From assembly GCA_011372875.1 (NCBI GenBank), contig DSAD01000108.1:1-39272 (forward strand): a stretch of 39,272 bases of DNA, given 5' to 3'. The position numbers were made by a program, and so were the translations under genes. This DNA is from Deltaproteobacteria bacterium (lineage in GTDB: Bacteria; Desulfobacterota; Desulfomonilia; UBA1062). The notes under the pieces were generated by a model. The model saw nothing but the letters and a program-made list of their open reading frames with translations. It made no database searches and had not been told where the DNA came from. This document shows positions 8,504 to 17,847 of the stretch, one piece after another (positions within the stretch are counted from its first letter, which is position 1; every line of letters starts with the position of its first letter).

Positions 8504-8536
8504 AAAAAGAGGCCCTGCAACGCAGGGCCTCTTTTC
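8504..8536 (+). terminator. Rho-independent terminator of the atpE-dCache unit
   Basis: aaaaagaggccctgc-aac-gcagggcctctttt; 11-bp perfect stem with flanking A and T tracts (potentially bidirectional). Confidence 0.9.
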
Positions 8537-8625
8537 ATTGTACACCCGGACCACCTGGACATCCTTCGTGGGAGATTGTTCTGTGACAAAAGCCCCGATT
8601 TTCATGGCTCCTTAAAGGTTTGTCT

Positions 8626-8655
8626 GTTTATACTTGTGCAGTTTATACTTGTGCT
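8626..8655. repeat. 15-bp tandem direct repeat (two copies)
   Basis: gtttatacttgtgca gtttatacttgtgct, 14/15 identical. Confidence 0.8.
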
Positions 8656-8887
8656 TGCATTCCCGGTTCTCTTCCGGTATAAGCCCTGTTGCAAAGATTT
8701 TCTCCCATGACGGTTTTTTTCTTTTATTGACAAGTGACCGTGCCGTTTCCAAAGAGATATCTTATAGGTTATTAACGTGCATCCTGGTTTCTTGATAAGG
8801 GAAGCGCGAATGCCGTGATTGTTGCGGCCCTTTCTTTTCCACGCGTCCGGCGGGTTGAGATTTGTAAAACCCCGGACCAGGAGAATC

Positions 8888-10228
8888 ATGAAAGAACACG
8901 CACATGTACATGCGCCATATCCGCAGACCGGCCATTTTATTCAGCAGAGACAGTCCCTGCTTGACCAAGGCGTTTTCAGCGCTCTTATTCCGGAGCTTCA
9001 GCGCGCAGTAGCAGAACAAGGGTACATAACCCCAACTCCTATCCAGGAACAGTGCATTATGCACCTGCTTAAAGGAAGGGACCTGCTGGGTAGCGCACAG
9101 ACCGGCACAGGCAAGACTGCCGCCTTTGCCCTGCCTTTGCTGCAGCGCCTTTCCGGCAGTTTCAGGCGACCATTGAAAGGCACCCCGAGGGCCCTTATCC
9201 TTGCTCCCACCAGGGAGCTTGCAGCGCAGATAGGTCAGAGCATTGAGACATACGGACGCTTTGTCCGTATCAGCCATACAGTGATCTTCGGCGGGGTGAA
9301 TCAGGCCCAGCAGGTCAGGGCTTTAAGTCGCGGGATCGATATTCTCGTAGCCACGCCCGGACGTCTGCTCGATCTGATGCAGCAGGGATTCATTCACCTC
9401 AATCAGGTGGAGGTGTTTGTACTTGACGAGGGGGACCGGATGCTCGACATGGGCTTTATTCCTGACATCAAGCGTGTATTAACCCATATTCCGTCTGACA
9501 GGCAGACCCTGTTCTTCTCGGCCACCATGGCCCCGAGAATGGTTGAGCTTGCCCATACCATGGTCCGTAACCCGGTCAGGGTAAGCATAACACCCGAGCA
9601 ACTCACGGTAGAGAGCATTGCACAGAAGGTTCTTTTTGTAGGGAAAAAGGACAAGGTTTCACTCCTGGTATCTCTGTTGAGTGACCCTCATATAAATAAG
9701 GCCATCATTTTTACCCAGATGAAACATGTTGCAAACCTTGTGGTTAAGAAGCTGGAAGCGGCGGGCATTCAGGGCGCAGCCATCCACGGCAACAAGAGCC
9801 AGTCCGCGAGAACCAGTGCGCTGGAAGGCTTCAGGCAGGGCCGTTTCAAGGTGCTGGTAGCCACAGATGTGGCTGCGCGGGGACTGGATGTCGACAACAT
9901 CACCCATGTAATCAATTATGATCTCCCCGTGGAGGCTGAAACATATGTGCACCGTATAGGGCGCACGGCCAGGGCAGGAGCGAGTGGCGATGCGATATCG
10001 TTCTGCTGTGCAGAGGACCGTCCATATCTGCGGGAGATTGAACACCTGCTCGGCAAGCCCGTGCCTGCCGATATGCAGCATGCCTATCATAGCGACGATG
10101 CCTTCCGGTCTGTTCAGCACGCACCGAAGAATTTCGGCCGCAGCGCTGCCGTTACAGGGCAGGGCAGACGCCGACAGGCAAATATGACCCGTCCTGAAAG
10201 CAAAAGACGCAGCAGCGGCAGACGATGA
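8888..10228 (+). CDS. rhlE: DEAD-box-family ATP-dependent RNA helicase (RhlE-like), motif II DEGD
   Basis: TPIQEQ Q-motif, SAQTGTGKTAAF, PTRELAAQI, VLDEGDRMLDMGF, SATM, HRIGRTARAG; start moved to the internal ATG at 8888 (MKEHAHVHAPYPQTG). Confidence 0.85.
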   Translation: MKEHAHVHAPYPQTGHFIQQRQSLLDQGVFSALIPELQRAVAEQGYITPTPIQEQCIMHLLKGRDLLGSAQTGTGKTAAFALPLLQRLSGSFRRPLKGTPRALILAPTRELAAQIGQSIETYGRFVRISHTVIFGGVNQAQQVRALSRGIDILVATPGRLLDLMQQGFIHLNQVEVFVLDEGDRMLDMGFIPDIKRVLTHIPSDRQTLFFSATMAPRMVELAHTMVRNPVRVSITPEQLTVESIAQKVLFVGKKDKVSLLVSLLSDPHINKAIIFTQMKHVANLVVKKLEAAGIQGAAIHGNKSQSARTSALEGFRQGRFKVLVATDVAARGLDVDNITHVINYDLPVEAETYVHRIGRTARAGASGDAISFCCAEDRPYLREIEHLLGKPVPADMQHAYHSDDAFRSVQHAPKNFGRSAAVTGQGRRRQANMTRPESKRRSSGRR

Positions 10229-10296
10229 GTTGAATGATCAGTTGCGGCAAGGGAAAAAAGAGGGAATGAACCCTGCTTTTATAATCCTTGTGAGGG

Positions 10297-11046
10297 CTAT
10301 CTCAGTATGATCCCTACCGGGCAGTGATCAGAGCCCATGATGTCTTTTAAGATGAATGCGTCTTCAAGGCGGTCTCTGATGGATCCGGATATGCAGAAAT
10401 AGTCTATGCGCCAGCCGATATTTCTGGAGCGAGAGTTGAAACGGTAAGACCACCAGGTGTAATTGCCCGGTTCCTTGTTGAATTCCCTGAACGTATCGAT
10501 AAACCCGTTTTCGATATATCGCTCAAAACCGCTGCGTTCCTCGATGGTAAAGCCCGGGTTCCTTTCATTGGCCCTGGGGTTCTTCAGGTCGATCTCCTTG
10601 TGGGCTACATTCAGGTCCCCGCAGAATATAACGGGCTTGTTCTTTTCCAGAACCTTTACATATTCAAGGAAATCCCTGTCCCATGCCTGCCGGTATTCCA
10701 GCCTGACAAGCTCGTGCTGGGCATTCGGGGTATATACCGTAACCAGATAGAAGTCTTGGTACTCAAGGGTTATCACCCTTCCTTCCTTGTCATGGACCCC
10801 GGAACCGATCCCATAGGTTGCTGATACCGGTGGAGTCTTTGAGAAGACCGCTGTGCCGGAATACCCTTTTTTCTCTGCGCTGAACCAGAACTGGCTGTAT
10901 TCGGGAAGATCAACCCTTATCTGCTCTTTAAGCACACGTGTTTCCTGAAGGCAGAGGATGTCGGGGTTCATTGCAAAGACCGAATCGTAAAACCCGTTTT
11001 TGATGACAGCCCTTATTCCATTTACATTCCATGATATCATTTTCAT
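10297..11046 (-). CDS. xth: Exodeoxyribonuclease III
   Basis: MKMISWNVNGIRA..., LCLQETR, YSGTAVFSK, CGDLNVAH, GWRIDYFC, GSDHCPVGI motifs. Confidence 0.93.
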   Translation of the reverse strand: MKMISWNVNGIRAVIKNGFYDSVFAMNPDILCLQETRVLKEQIRVDLPEYSQFWFSAEKKGYSGTAVFSKTPPVSATYGIGSGVHDKEGRVITLEYQDFYLVTVYTPNAQHELVRLEYRQAWDRDFLEYVKVLEKNKPVIFCGDLNVAHKEIDLKNPRANERNPGFTIEERSGFERYIENGFIDTFREFNKEPGNYTWWSYRFNSRSRNIGWRIDYFCISGSIRDRLEDAFILKDIMGSDHCPVGIILR

Positions 11047-11283
11047 TGTTGATCTCCTGTATTTTCAGGTATTGTATAACACAAACAAACAAGGATAACA
11101 GGTTCTTTGAATTATGGGCTGAATCAGGTCGATCCTTGGTGCATCAGAAGTATCCTCATGAAAGACCTCCATACTGTAACGGGGCATCTGATAAACCCCG
11201 CTTGGTTATCTATAATAAGTGATTTTACCGAAACAAGGCATTGACCGGCTCACAAACATCGGTAATATTGGTCATGAGTAAGG

Positions 11284-12459
11284 GTGAAAGGATGTTTGAT
11301 GGCAGATGTGGCCTTGCTGAAATGCGATGAATATTCAATCGACGTATTGAAGGAAAAGTTTCTCTGCGGGTTTGAGCTAATCGGATTTGATCCGGCGTGC
11401 TTTGCAAATGCCCGTGTCGCGTTGAAACCCAATCTGTTATCTGCTGTTTCTGCAGACAGTGCAGTGATTACGCATCCGATCTTTTTTCAGGCTGTGGCGG
11501 AAACCGTGATGGATTTTGGAGGGGACCCCTTGCTGGTCGAATCTCCTGCGGTTGCAAGCCTGAAAAGCGCCATGCATGAATCCGGGTATGACGTCATTAT
11601 TCAAAGGCTTGGAATACCAGTAGCGGATACAAAGATTGCAAGGAGGATATCCTTCCTCGACGGCAGATTATTAAAGTATTTTGAGATATCTGCGGCATTG
11701 TATGACGTGGACATGTTGGTGAATATTCCCAAGTTCAAGACCCATAACCTCACCTACATTACCGCCGCAGTGAAGAATCTCTTCGGCTGCATACCGGGAA
11801 TGAGGAAATCCCAGATGCATATGAGATTTCCGGACAAGGAGATGTTCTCGGAAATCATCGTAGACCTTTACGGTGCCCTTGTTTTTGGCTTTGATAAACC
11901 AATGAGAATGCTCCATGTGCTTGATGCGGTTGTCTCAATGGAAGGTGATGGTCCCGGATCATCAGGCTCTCCAAGAAAAACCGGGGCCGTGATTATCGGC
12001 GAAGATGCCATAGCGGTTGACTATGTTGCCACATTGTTTGCCGGGCTCGATATGAAAAAGGCATTAACGGTCCTGTACGGTTTCATGAGGGGTTTCGGGG
12101 TATCATCTCCTGATGAGATCCGGCTTAAAGGGGAAAAGATGCAGGATATGAGGATTTGCGGTTTTCAAACGCCAAAGACCACGGGCATGACAGCTTTTCT
12201 GCAGGTTCCTCTTTTAGGAAGAATTGCAAAGGATCTCTTTGTTGAAAAGCCGGTTCCCAGGGAGAACGCATGTACACTCTGTTATGAATGCATGCACATA
12301 TGCCCGGCAGATGCCATTGATACGGCGGTTTCAGGCAGAATGACACCCCGGTTTGATTATCATCGATGCATCCGCTGCTTCTGCTGTATGGAGATATGCC
12401 CCGAAGCTGCAATCTCTTTGAAAGAAGGCGTTATGCAGTGGCTGTTGAGGGAAAAATGA
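11284..12459 (+). CDS. DUF362 domain protein with C-terminal two-cluster [4Fe-4S] ferredoxin domain
   Basis: DUF362-like VNIPKFKTHNLTYITAAVKNLFGCIPG; CTLCYECMHICP and CIRCFCCMEICP. Start may be the ATG at 11299 (MADVALLKC). Confidence 0.85.
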   Translation: MKGCLMADVALLKCDEYSIDVLKEKFLCGFELIGFDPACFANARVALKPNLLSAVSADSAVITHPIFFQAVAETVMDFGGDPLLVESPAVASLKSAMHESGYDVIIQRLGIPVADTKIARRISFLDGRLLKYFEISAALYDVDMLVNIPKFKTHNLTYITAAVKNLFGCIPGMRKSQMHMRFPDKEMFSEIIVDLYGALVFGFDKPMRMLHVLDAVVSMEGDGPGSSGSPRKTGAVIIGEDAIAVDYVATLFAGLDMKKALTVLYGFMRGFGVSSPDEIRLKGEKMQDMRICGFQTPKTTGMTAFLQVPLLGRIAKDLFVEKPVPRENACTLCYECMHICPADAIDTAVSGRMTPRFDYHRCIRCFCCMEICPEAAISLKEGVMQWLLREK

Positions 12460-12506
12460 CATCTGTACGCTGAGCAGGTGAAAAGGACTATAAATGATCA
12501 TACGAG

Positions 12507-12546
12507 CAACTGCAATTCAACAGGTAACGAGACTGGATTGCAGTTG
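12507..12546. repeat. 10-bp perfect inverted repeat upstream of the TrpR-like gene
   Basis: caactgcaat (12507-12516) and attgcagttg (12537-12546), 20-nt spacer. Confidence 0.7.
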
Positions 12547-12612
12547 TCATACTGCCCGGAGATGGGCTCTGACGGTTCCAAGTGCTTTATACAACGCAAA
12601 CAGGAGGCTCAC

Positions 12613-12894
12613 ATGAAAACCGGATATGAACTGGAAAAGATATTTGCCGACATACGAGATCATAAGGAAATGGTTGCCTTTTTCGAAGAGATATTCACCC
12701 CTAAGGAGATCACGGACCTCAAGCTTCGCTGGCAGCTCCTGAAAGATCTTTATGCAGGGCATACCCAGAGAAATATTGCGGCAAGATACAAAATAAGCCT
12801 TTGCAAGATCACACGGGGTTCAAAGATCCTCAAACGAAAGGATTCCAAGACAAAACAGCTGCTCGATTTATATTATAATAAACAGGAATCTTAG
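12613..12894 (+). CDS. TrpR/YerC-YecD-type transcriptional regulator
   Basis: FFEEIFTPKEITDLKLRWQLLKDLYAGHTQRNIAARYKISLCKITRGSKILK; ATG at 12613 preceded by aggagg (ORF track starts earlier). Confidence 0.8.
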   Translation: MKTGYELEKIFADIRDHKEMVAFFEEIFTPKEITDLKLRWQLLKDLYAGHTQRNIAARYKISLCKITRGSKILKRKDSKTKQLLDLYYNKQES

Positions 12895-13040
12895 CATATT
12901 TCAACGTCACCTGCTTTCATGACATGATTCAAGGGTATTGATGTATGGAAATCGGTCTCAGCCTGTATGTATGTAGACTTTTACCGTTCTGCTGCTATTT
13001 TAATCAATGAAGAGAAAGACCTGAAAAACCGGATGCTTTT

Positions 13041-13793
13041 ATGGAGGAGTCCAATATGGCTGGAAAGATTGGCGAAAGATTTCAGACAGAGACACAGTAT
13101 GACCGAAGGCAAATGCCGGCAGGATATATTGATCTGGATAAGAAACCGGAGATGTACAAGGAATATCCGCAGGCAAAGACAATAAAATTGATCAAACCCG
13201 AAAAATGCGGTGATATGAGCCTGTATGAAACGATACTCGGAAGAAAGAGCCTGAGGCGGTTTATAGATGTCCCTGTATCCCTGGATGCCATATCATGCAT
13301 ATTGTGGGCATCAAGCGGTATACAGAGGAAGGAGACGGGTTTTGAATTCAGGACCACGCCTTCGGCCGGTGGACTGTACCCCATTGAAACATATCTCGTT
13401 GTAAATAATGTAGAAGAACTGAATCAGGGTGTATACCACTACAATGTAAAGCTCAATCATCTCGAAGAGCTGAAGCTTGGAGATTTCCGCGAGGCAATAG
13501 CGCGGGCCGCTCTTGGTCAGGTCATGTGTGCGAGTGCCGCCGCAGTGGTTTTGTGGACAGCAATCTTCGAACGGTCTGTATGGAAATACAGACAGCGGGC
13601 ATATCGCTATATTTATCTGGAGGCCGGACATATGGGCCAGAACCTGGCCCTGACTGCCACAAGCCTGGGGCTTGGATCATGCCAGGTCGCAGCCTTTTTC
13701 GATAATGAAGTAAACGAGATTGTAGGGATCAAAAATACCGATGAAAGTGTTCTTTATATGAGTGTAATAGGTCAGACCGGGATGTTTGTGTAA
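13041..13793 (+). CDS. SagB/ThcOx-type nitroreductase-family oxidoreductase
   Basis: LGRKSLRRFIDVPVSLDAISCILWASSGI, TTPSAGGLYPIETYLVV, YRYIYLEAGHMGQNLALTATSLGLGSCQVAAF. Start may be the internal ATG at 13056 (MAGKIGER). Confidence 0.85.
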   Translation: MEESNMAGKIGERFQTETQYDRRQMPAGYIDLDKKPEMYKEYPQAKTIKLIKPEKCGDMSLYETILGRKSLRRFIDVPVSLDAISCILWASSGIQRKETGFEFRTTPSAGGLYPIETYLVVNNVEELNQGVYHYNVKLNHLEELKLGDFREAIARAALGQVMCASAAAVVLWTAIFERSVWKYRQRAYRYIYLEAGHMGQNLALTATSLGLGSCQVAAFFDNEVNEIVGIKNTDESVLYMSVIGQTGMFV

Positions 13794-13882
13794 CAAGACA
13801 GGTATATGGCATCGTGAAAGGAGACGATATGGTGCGGGGTTTAAGGTTGAACATGTCAGTGGAGGAATAAAACAGTCTTTCG

Positions 13883-13910
13883 ATACCCCGTAGTTTGCTG
13901 CAGGGGGTTT
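13883..13910. repeat. Imperfect palindrome, possible degenerate REP-like hairpin
   Basis: ataccccgtagtttgctgcagggggttt: ccccgtag / ctgc(a)gggg stem with bulged A and one G-T pair. Confidence 0.4.
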
Positions 13911-14108
13911 CAATGCCCCATAACAGGCATTTCCATGGTACAATCCATATCTAAACCATACCGGTAAAAGATGGATTGAGTTAATATTTCCTGCCTATAT
14001 TCCGATATATTCTACTGATAATATCTTCAGGATAAGAGGGTTATTCATTATGCATATAGCGCAATGTCCCATATTCGATCGAAAAATGAATGAAAAGGGA
14101 AAGAAGTA

Positions 14109-15467
14109 ATGACTGACAAGCCGACATATGAAGAACTTGTGCAACAGGTGCATGATCTTGAAGTCAAACTTGAAAAGAACAAAAACCGCTTCAATGCCAT
14201 TCAGCATTGTCTGCAGGAGTTTATTTATGAACATGACCTGAATGGAATAGTCACTGATATCAACCTGGAACGCATCACTCAGATTGGATACACAAGAAAA
14301 GAACTCGTCGGCACAAATGTGAAGAATTTCATTGTAAAAAGTTATCAGGGATATTTTGATGATTATATGGAGCGCGTTATCTCAAACGGCAGCGATGAAG
14401 GTCTTATGAATGTGATGTCCAAAGACGGGGAGAGTCATATCTTCGAGTATATGAACACCCTGGTCCGGGAAGAGGGGGTTCCAGCAGGAGTATTAGGGGT
14501 TGCGCGTGATATCACTGAACAGCTTCGTAACGAGCAGGACCTTGTAGATACCAATATGCGTTTCAGCTCTATCCTGCGATCCATAGAAGACGGCTACTAT
14601 GAGGTAGATCTTGCAGGAAATATGACCTTTTTCAATAATCGCGTCAATGAACATCTCGGGTACACTCAAGAAGAAATGCAGGGTATTAACTACAGGGACT
14701 ATATGGACGAGAAGAACGCGAAGATCGTGTTTGAGACATTTCATAATGTTTTCGTTAGCGGAAAATCGGTCAAGTCTGTTGAATGGGAACTTATGAAGAA
14801 AGACAGAACAAAGATATTCGTTGATGCATCGGTTAACCTGATGACAAAGAGAAACAATGAGCCGTGCGGTTTCCATGGGATTATCCGCGATGCAACGGAT
14901 CGTAAACGCTCCGAACAGGAGCTTGCCTTTCTGGCATATCATGATGCACTTACCGGACTATATAACAGGAAGGCATTTATCGCGAGGCTTGAAGAGACAC
15001 TCAAAGATGCCAGACGCTATGAAAAAAGAAGGGCGATACTGTTCATGGATCTGGACAAATTCAAAATGGTAAATGATATCTATGGACATGAGATCGGTGA
15101 TAAGATTCTTATAGAGGTCTCCAAAAGGTTGAGGACGATCCTGCGCGATACGGATTATATCAGCCGCTTGGGAGGCGATGAGTTCACTGTGATTCTCGGA
15201 AATTCAACCGAGCTTCTTCCGGGAAAGGTCGCCCAGAGGATTATCGATAATCTTTGCAGGCCCTATGATATCTCAGGCATAGTCATAGATTTTGTGACCC
15301 CCAGTCTGGGTATCGGTGTCTATCCCGATGACGGACATGATGGGGAGACGCTTCTCAAGCACGCAGACCAAGCAATGTACAAGGCAAAGGAAACAGGAAA
15401 CCGCTATGTCCTATACAGCGATGTTCATTGCCTTCCACCAACTTCCCTGGCAAGACAAGGGGCATGA
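14109..15467 (+). CDS. PAS-PAS-GGDEF diguanylate cyclase
   Basis: Two PAS domains; SRLGGDEFTVIL with intact RxxD I-site (RDTD-YISRL-GGDEF); no EAL domain. Confidence 0.95.
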   Translation: MTDKPTYEELVQQVHDLEVKLEKNKNRFNAIQHCLQEFIYEHDLNGIVTDINLERITQIGYTRKELVGTNVKNFIVKSYQGYFDDYMERVISNGSDEGLMNVMSKDGESHIFEYMNTLVREEGVPAGVLGVARDITEQLRNEQDLVDTNMRFSSILRSIEDGYYEVDLAGNMTFFNNRVNEHLGYTQEEMQGINYRDYMDEKNAKIVFETFHNVFVSGKSVKSVEWELMKKDRTKIFVDASVNLMTKRNNEPCGFHGIIRDATDRKRSEQELAFLAYHDALTGLYNRKAFIARLEETLKDARRYEKRRAILFMDLDKFKMVNDIYGHEIGDKILIEVSKRLRTILRDTDYISRLGGDEFTVILGNSTELLPGKVAQRIIDNLCRPYDISGIVIDFVTPSLGIGVYPDDGHDGETLLKHADQAMYKAKETGNRYVLYSDVHCLPPTSLARQGA

Positions 15468-15588
15468 GATATTAAAGTTAAGACTTTATTTTCTTTTCGT
15501 TCGAGAAAAAATACAGGCAGTGCTGTAGATCTTACAGCATCACATTTGTGATAATAACCGGATCTTTCACCTGCTGCTGAACAAGGTG

Positions 15589-15972
15589 CTATTTTTTCAT
15601 ATCAATGGCTACAACGGTCTTGTCTCTGCCGCTCATCTGGCAGCTTCCTTCGAAGATAACGCCTGATTCTATGATAAGCGAAGGCGTATTGATGTTGCCG
15701 AGAACCTTTGCACTTCCTTTTATCTCGATCTTCTGTGTGGCCTTGAGATTGCCGTGAACCTCTCCGCGTACTATGATAGTGTCTGCCTCGATCTCGGCAT
15801 GAACCATGGCCCCTTCTCCAATGGCGAGAATCCCCTTGGTGATGACTTCTCCCTTGAACTTGCCGTCGATGCGAAGGGTTCCTTCAAATATCAGTTTGCC
15901 TTCAAACTCGGTGCCTTTTCCGAGTAAACCCACTATATTATCCATACCGGAATTAACTTTTTTCCCCATCAT
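15589..15972 (-). CDS. Bactofilin family cytoskeletal protein
   Basis: GTEFEGKLIFEGTLRIDGKFKGEVITKGILAIGEGAMVHAEIEADTIIVRGEVHGNLKATQKIEIKGSAKVLGNI; ATG at 15972 with ggagg upstream (ORF track extends to 16101). Confidence 0.9.
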   Translation of the reverse strand: MMGKKVNSGMDNIVGLLGKGTEFEGKLIFEGTLRIDGKFKGEVITKGILAIGEGAMVHAEIEADTIIVRGEVHGNLKATQKIEIKGSAKVLGNINTPSLIIESGVIFEGSCQMSGRDKTVVAIDMKK

Positions 15973-16175
15973 GCGTCTTCCTCCCGTGGCACATCTCTGC
16001 AAAGAGTTATCCGTGAACTGATATTGTGATACATCATTTTTTTCACTGTTGTCCACTATCGACTTCTTGAGTTCTATACTTGAGTCTGTCTTTGCGTTCA
16101 ACCTTTGCGTGGTATGTCGTATCGTCTACCCGGATATGGAGTCCGTACATAGTATCCTGATGCAGTCATGCCGTT

Positions 16176-16652
16176 TCAGGATTTATTGCCATGAGGGCGT
16201 TGTTTCTTCAGGGTCTGATATGAATGCTGAATCTCTTTGAACCTTTTTTCGGCAAGCTCCCTGAATTCTTTTCCGAGATGCTGTACCTTATCCGGATGAT
16301 ATTGGTTTGCCATCTTTTTATACGCCCTGTGTATTTCTTCGTCAGACGCATCTTTGCCTATACCCAGGACAGCATATGGGTTGTCTGATCTCATGGTATT
16401 CGAGCTGCTGCCCCGGAGATCCTCTTCCCGGCCGGAGGAAAAGGTTTTCCCCTGGTAGGATTGCTGCTGCTGCCGTGAACTTCCGGAGTAACCCCAGGTC
16501 TTCTTGGCAGGTGCATACACGTAACGCCAGAGCAGGTACAAAATGATGATATCGTCCAGCCATCCCCAGCCGACAAGAAAATCCGGAAGCATGTCATATG
16601 GACTCAGCGCATATACTGCTGCCAGAAGTGTAAGTATGATCTTTTTCAGCAT
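16176..16652 (-). CDS. DnaJ-domain membrane protein with YkvA/DUF1232-like N-terminus
   Basis: YALSPYDMLPDFLVGWGWLDDIIILYLLWRY N-terminus; C-terminal J-domain NPYAVLGIGKDASDEEIHRAYKKMANQYHPDKV. Confidence 0.85.
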   Translation of the reverse strand: MLKKIILTLLAAVYALSPYDMLPDFLVGWGWLDDIIILYLLWRYVYAPAKKTWGYSGSSRQQQQSYQGKTFSSGREEDLRGSSSNTMRSDNPYAVLGIGKDASDEEIHRAYKKMANQYHPDKVQHLGKEFRELAEKRFKEIQHSYQTLKKQRPHGNKS

Positions 16653-16722
16653 CCAGGTAGCATATCATAATGAATGGTACAGGCAATGTCTATTTAGAAC
16701 ATCCATAGTGAAAAGTATTCTT

Positions 16723-17841
16723 ATGCGGCTGTTGTCTATTATCTTTGTATGCACAATGATTGTGGGTTGTTCAAGCGATTCATCGGATGATTTGGCTGTA
16801 TTATTAGCGAGCAATCCGGGCAGCGGGTTAACCTACAGTTCCATTGCCGATGACATGCGTGAATGCGCCCCGGATCTGGGTTCTTCTGCCATTACCCTCT
16901 GGGAAGATGGGGACAATGGCTGGAGCGGACATGTCACGTACGGTGTATTGAAGAAACATTTCGATTCAACCAGCGGCAGTGAGAGCATTTATGCGACAGT
17001 GCTCCTGGTAGACGAAACTTTATCAGCAGTGGTCGAAAACATGTCTCTCTCGGCCTGGGAAAGTCAAGGAGAGTGGAGCGGAGGCGGCTGGGATGTCACC
17101 CATGAACTGGTTGATGGTAACGTCACCCTTCCTTCCATCTTCGGCGGCGGAGTGGTAAGCGATTTCGAGAACTACCTGACTATTTCCGGGACGGTGGATG
17201 AATCCCAATATGACTCCTATTTTCACTACAAACAGGCCGGTGATGACGGCATTGAAAAGATCCTCTACCGCTTCGAAAACGCCGTTGACAATGAATGCGG
17301 CGCGATCTATGCGACCAGAAACTCCTCGACCGAAGACATCACGGTATGGATCGCGAGCCACAAGGCGCCGGGGGCCATACCAGCCGACGGATCAGTACAT
17401 GAAAATGACGAATTCCGCTGCCTGCTCTATTTTGAAGGCAACATCGAAGCCCAGAGCTTCAAGTTCAAGCTGAAAACCGACGCAGCAACCGGATGGGCCT
17501 TCTGGGGCGGCGGTTCCACTGCTTCAGACGATGATTACATTGCCGTACGCGGTACAGACGAAGCCGACAGTCAGACCTATGCAAATGACGGAGGTGGCGT
17601 CACCGACGACAGCGCTGACACCACCTATGTCGTCCTCACCTTCGGCGACATGAAAGACGACGCCTATGATGGCGGCGGATATCCTAAAAACGGCACCGCC
17701 GCTAATCTGGCCGCTGAAACAGACTCATCGGTCGGATACATAGACCTGGGTGATGAAAACTGTCTGTATGCGGATATCGCCGCGGTCCAGGCATTCAAAT
17801 ACCCGGAAGAGAAGAGCGAACTGGGGTTTGCAGATAACTGA
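16723..17841 (+). CDS. Lipoprotein of unknown function, acidic
   Basis: MRLLSIIFVCTMIVGCSSDSSDD lipobox; mature part with no recognised domain. ORF-track start (16543) is too far upstream; GTG 16708 is an alternative. Confidence 0.75.
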   Translation: MRLLSIIFVCTMIVGCSSDSSDDLAVLLASNPGSGLTYSSIADDMRECAPDLGSSAITLWEDGDNGWSGHVTYGVLKKHFDSTSGSESIYATVLLVDETLSAVVENMSLSAWESQGEWSGGGWDVTHELVDGNVTLPSIFGGGVVSDFENYLTISGTVDESQYDSYFHYKQAGDDGIEKILYRFENAVDNECGAIYATRNSSTEDITVWIASHKAPGAIPADGSVHENDEFRCLLYFEGNIEAQSFKFKLKTDAATGWAFWGGGSTASDDDYIAVRGTDEADSQTYANDGGGVTDDSADTTYVVLTFGDMKDDAYDGGGYPKNGTAANLAAETDSSVGYIDLGDENCLYADIAAVQAFKYPEEKSELGFADN

Positions 17842-17847
17842 AGATTC

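Noticed and set aside
8762-9277. 171-aa minus-strand ORF
   Set aside because: Overlaps the N-terminal helicase motifs on the other strand; no domain.
12967-13185. Basic 72-aa ORF upstream of and overlapping SagB, considered as a possible RiPP precursor
   Set aside because: Mostly overlaps the SagB frame; no leader/core pattern or independent RBS.
15521-15539. tgctgta-gatct-tacagca hairpin between GGDEF and bactofilin genes
   Set aside because: Short stem without an adjacent T-tract; not convincing as a terminator.
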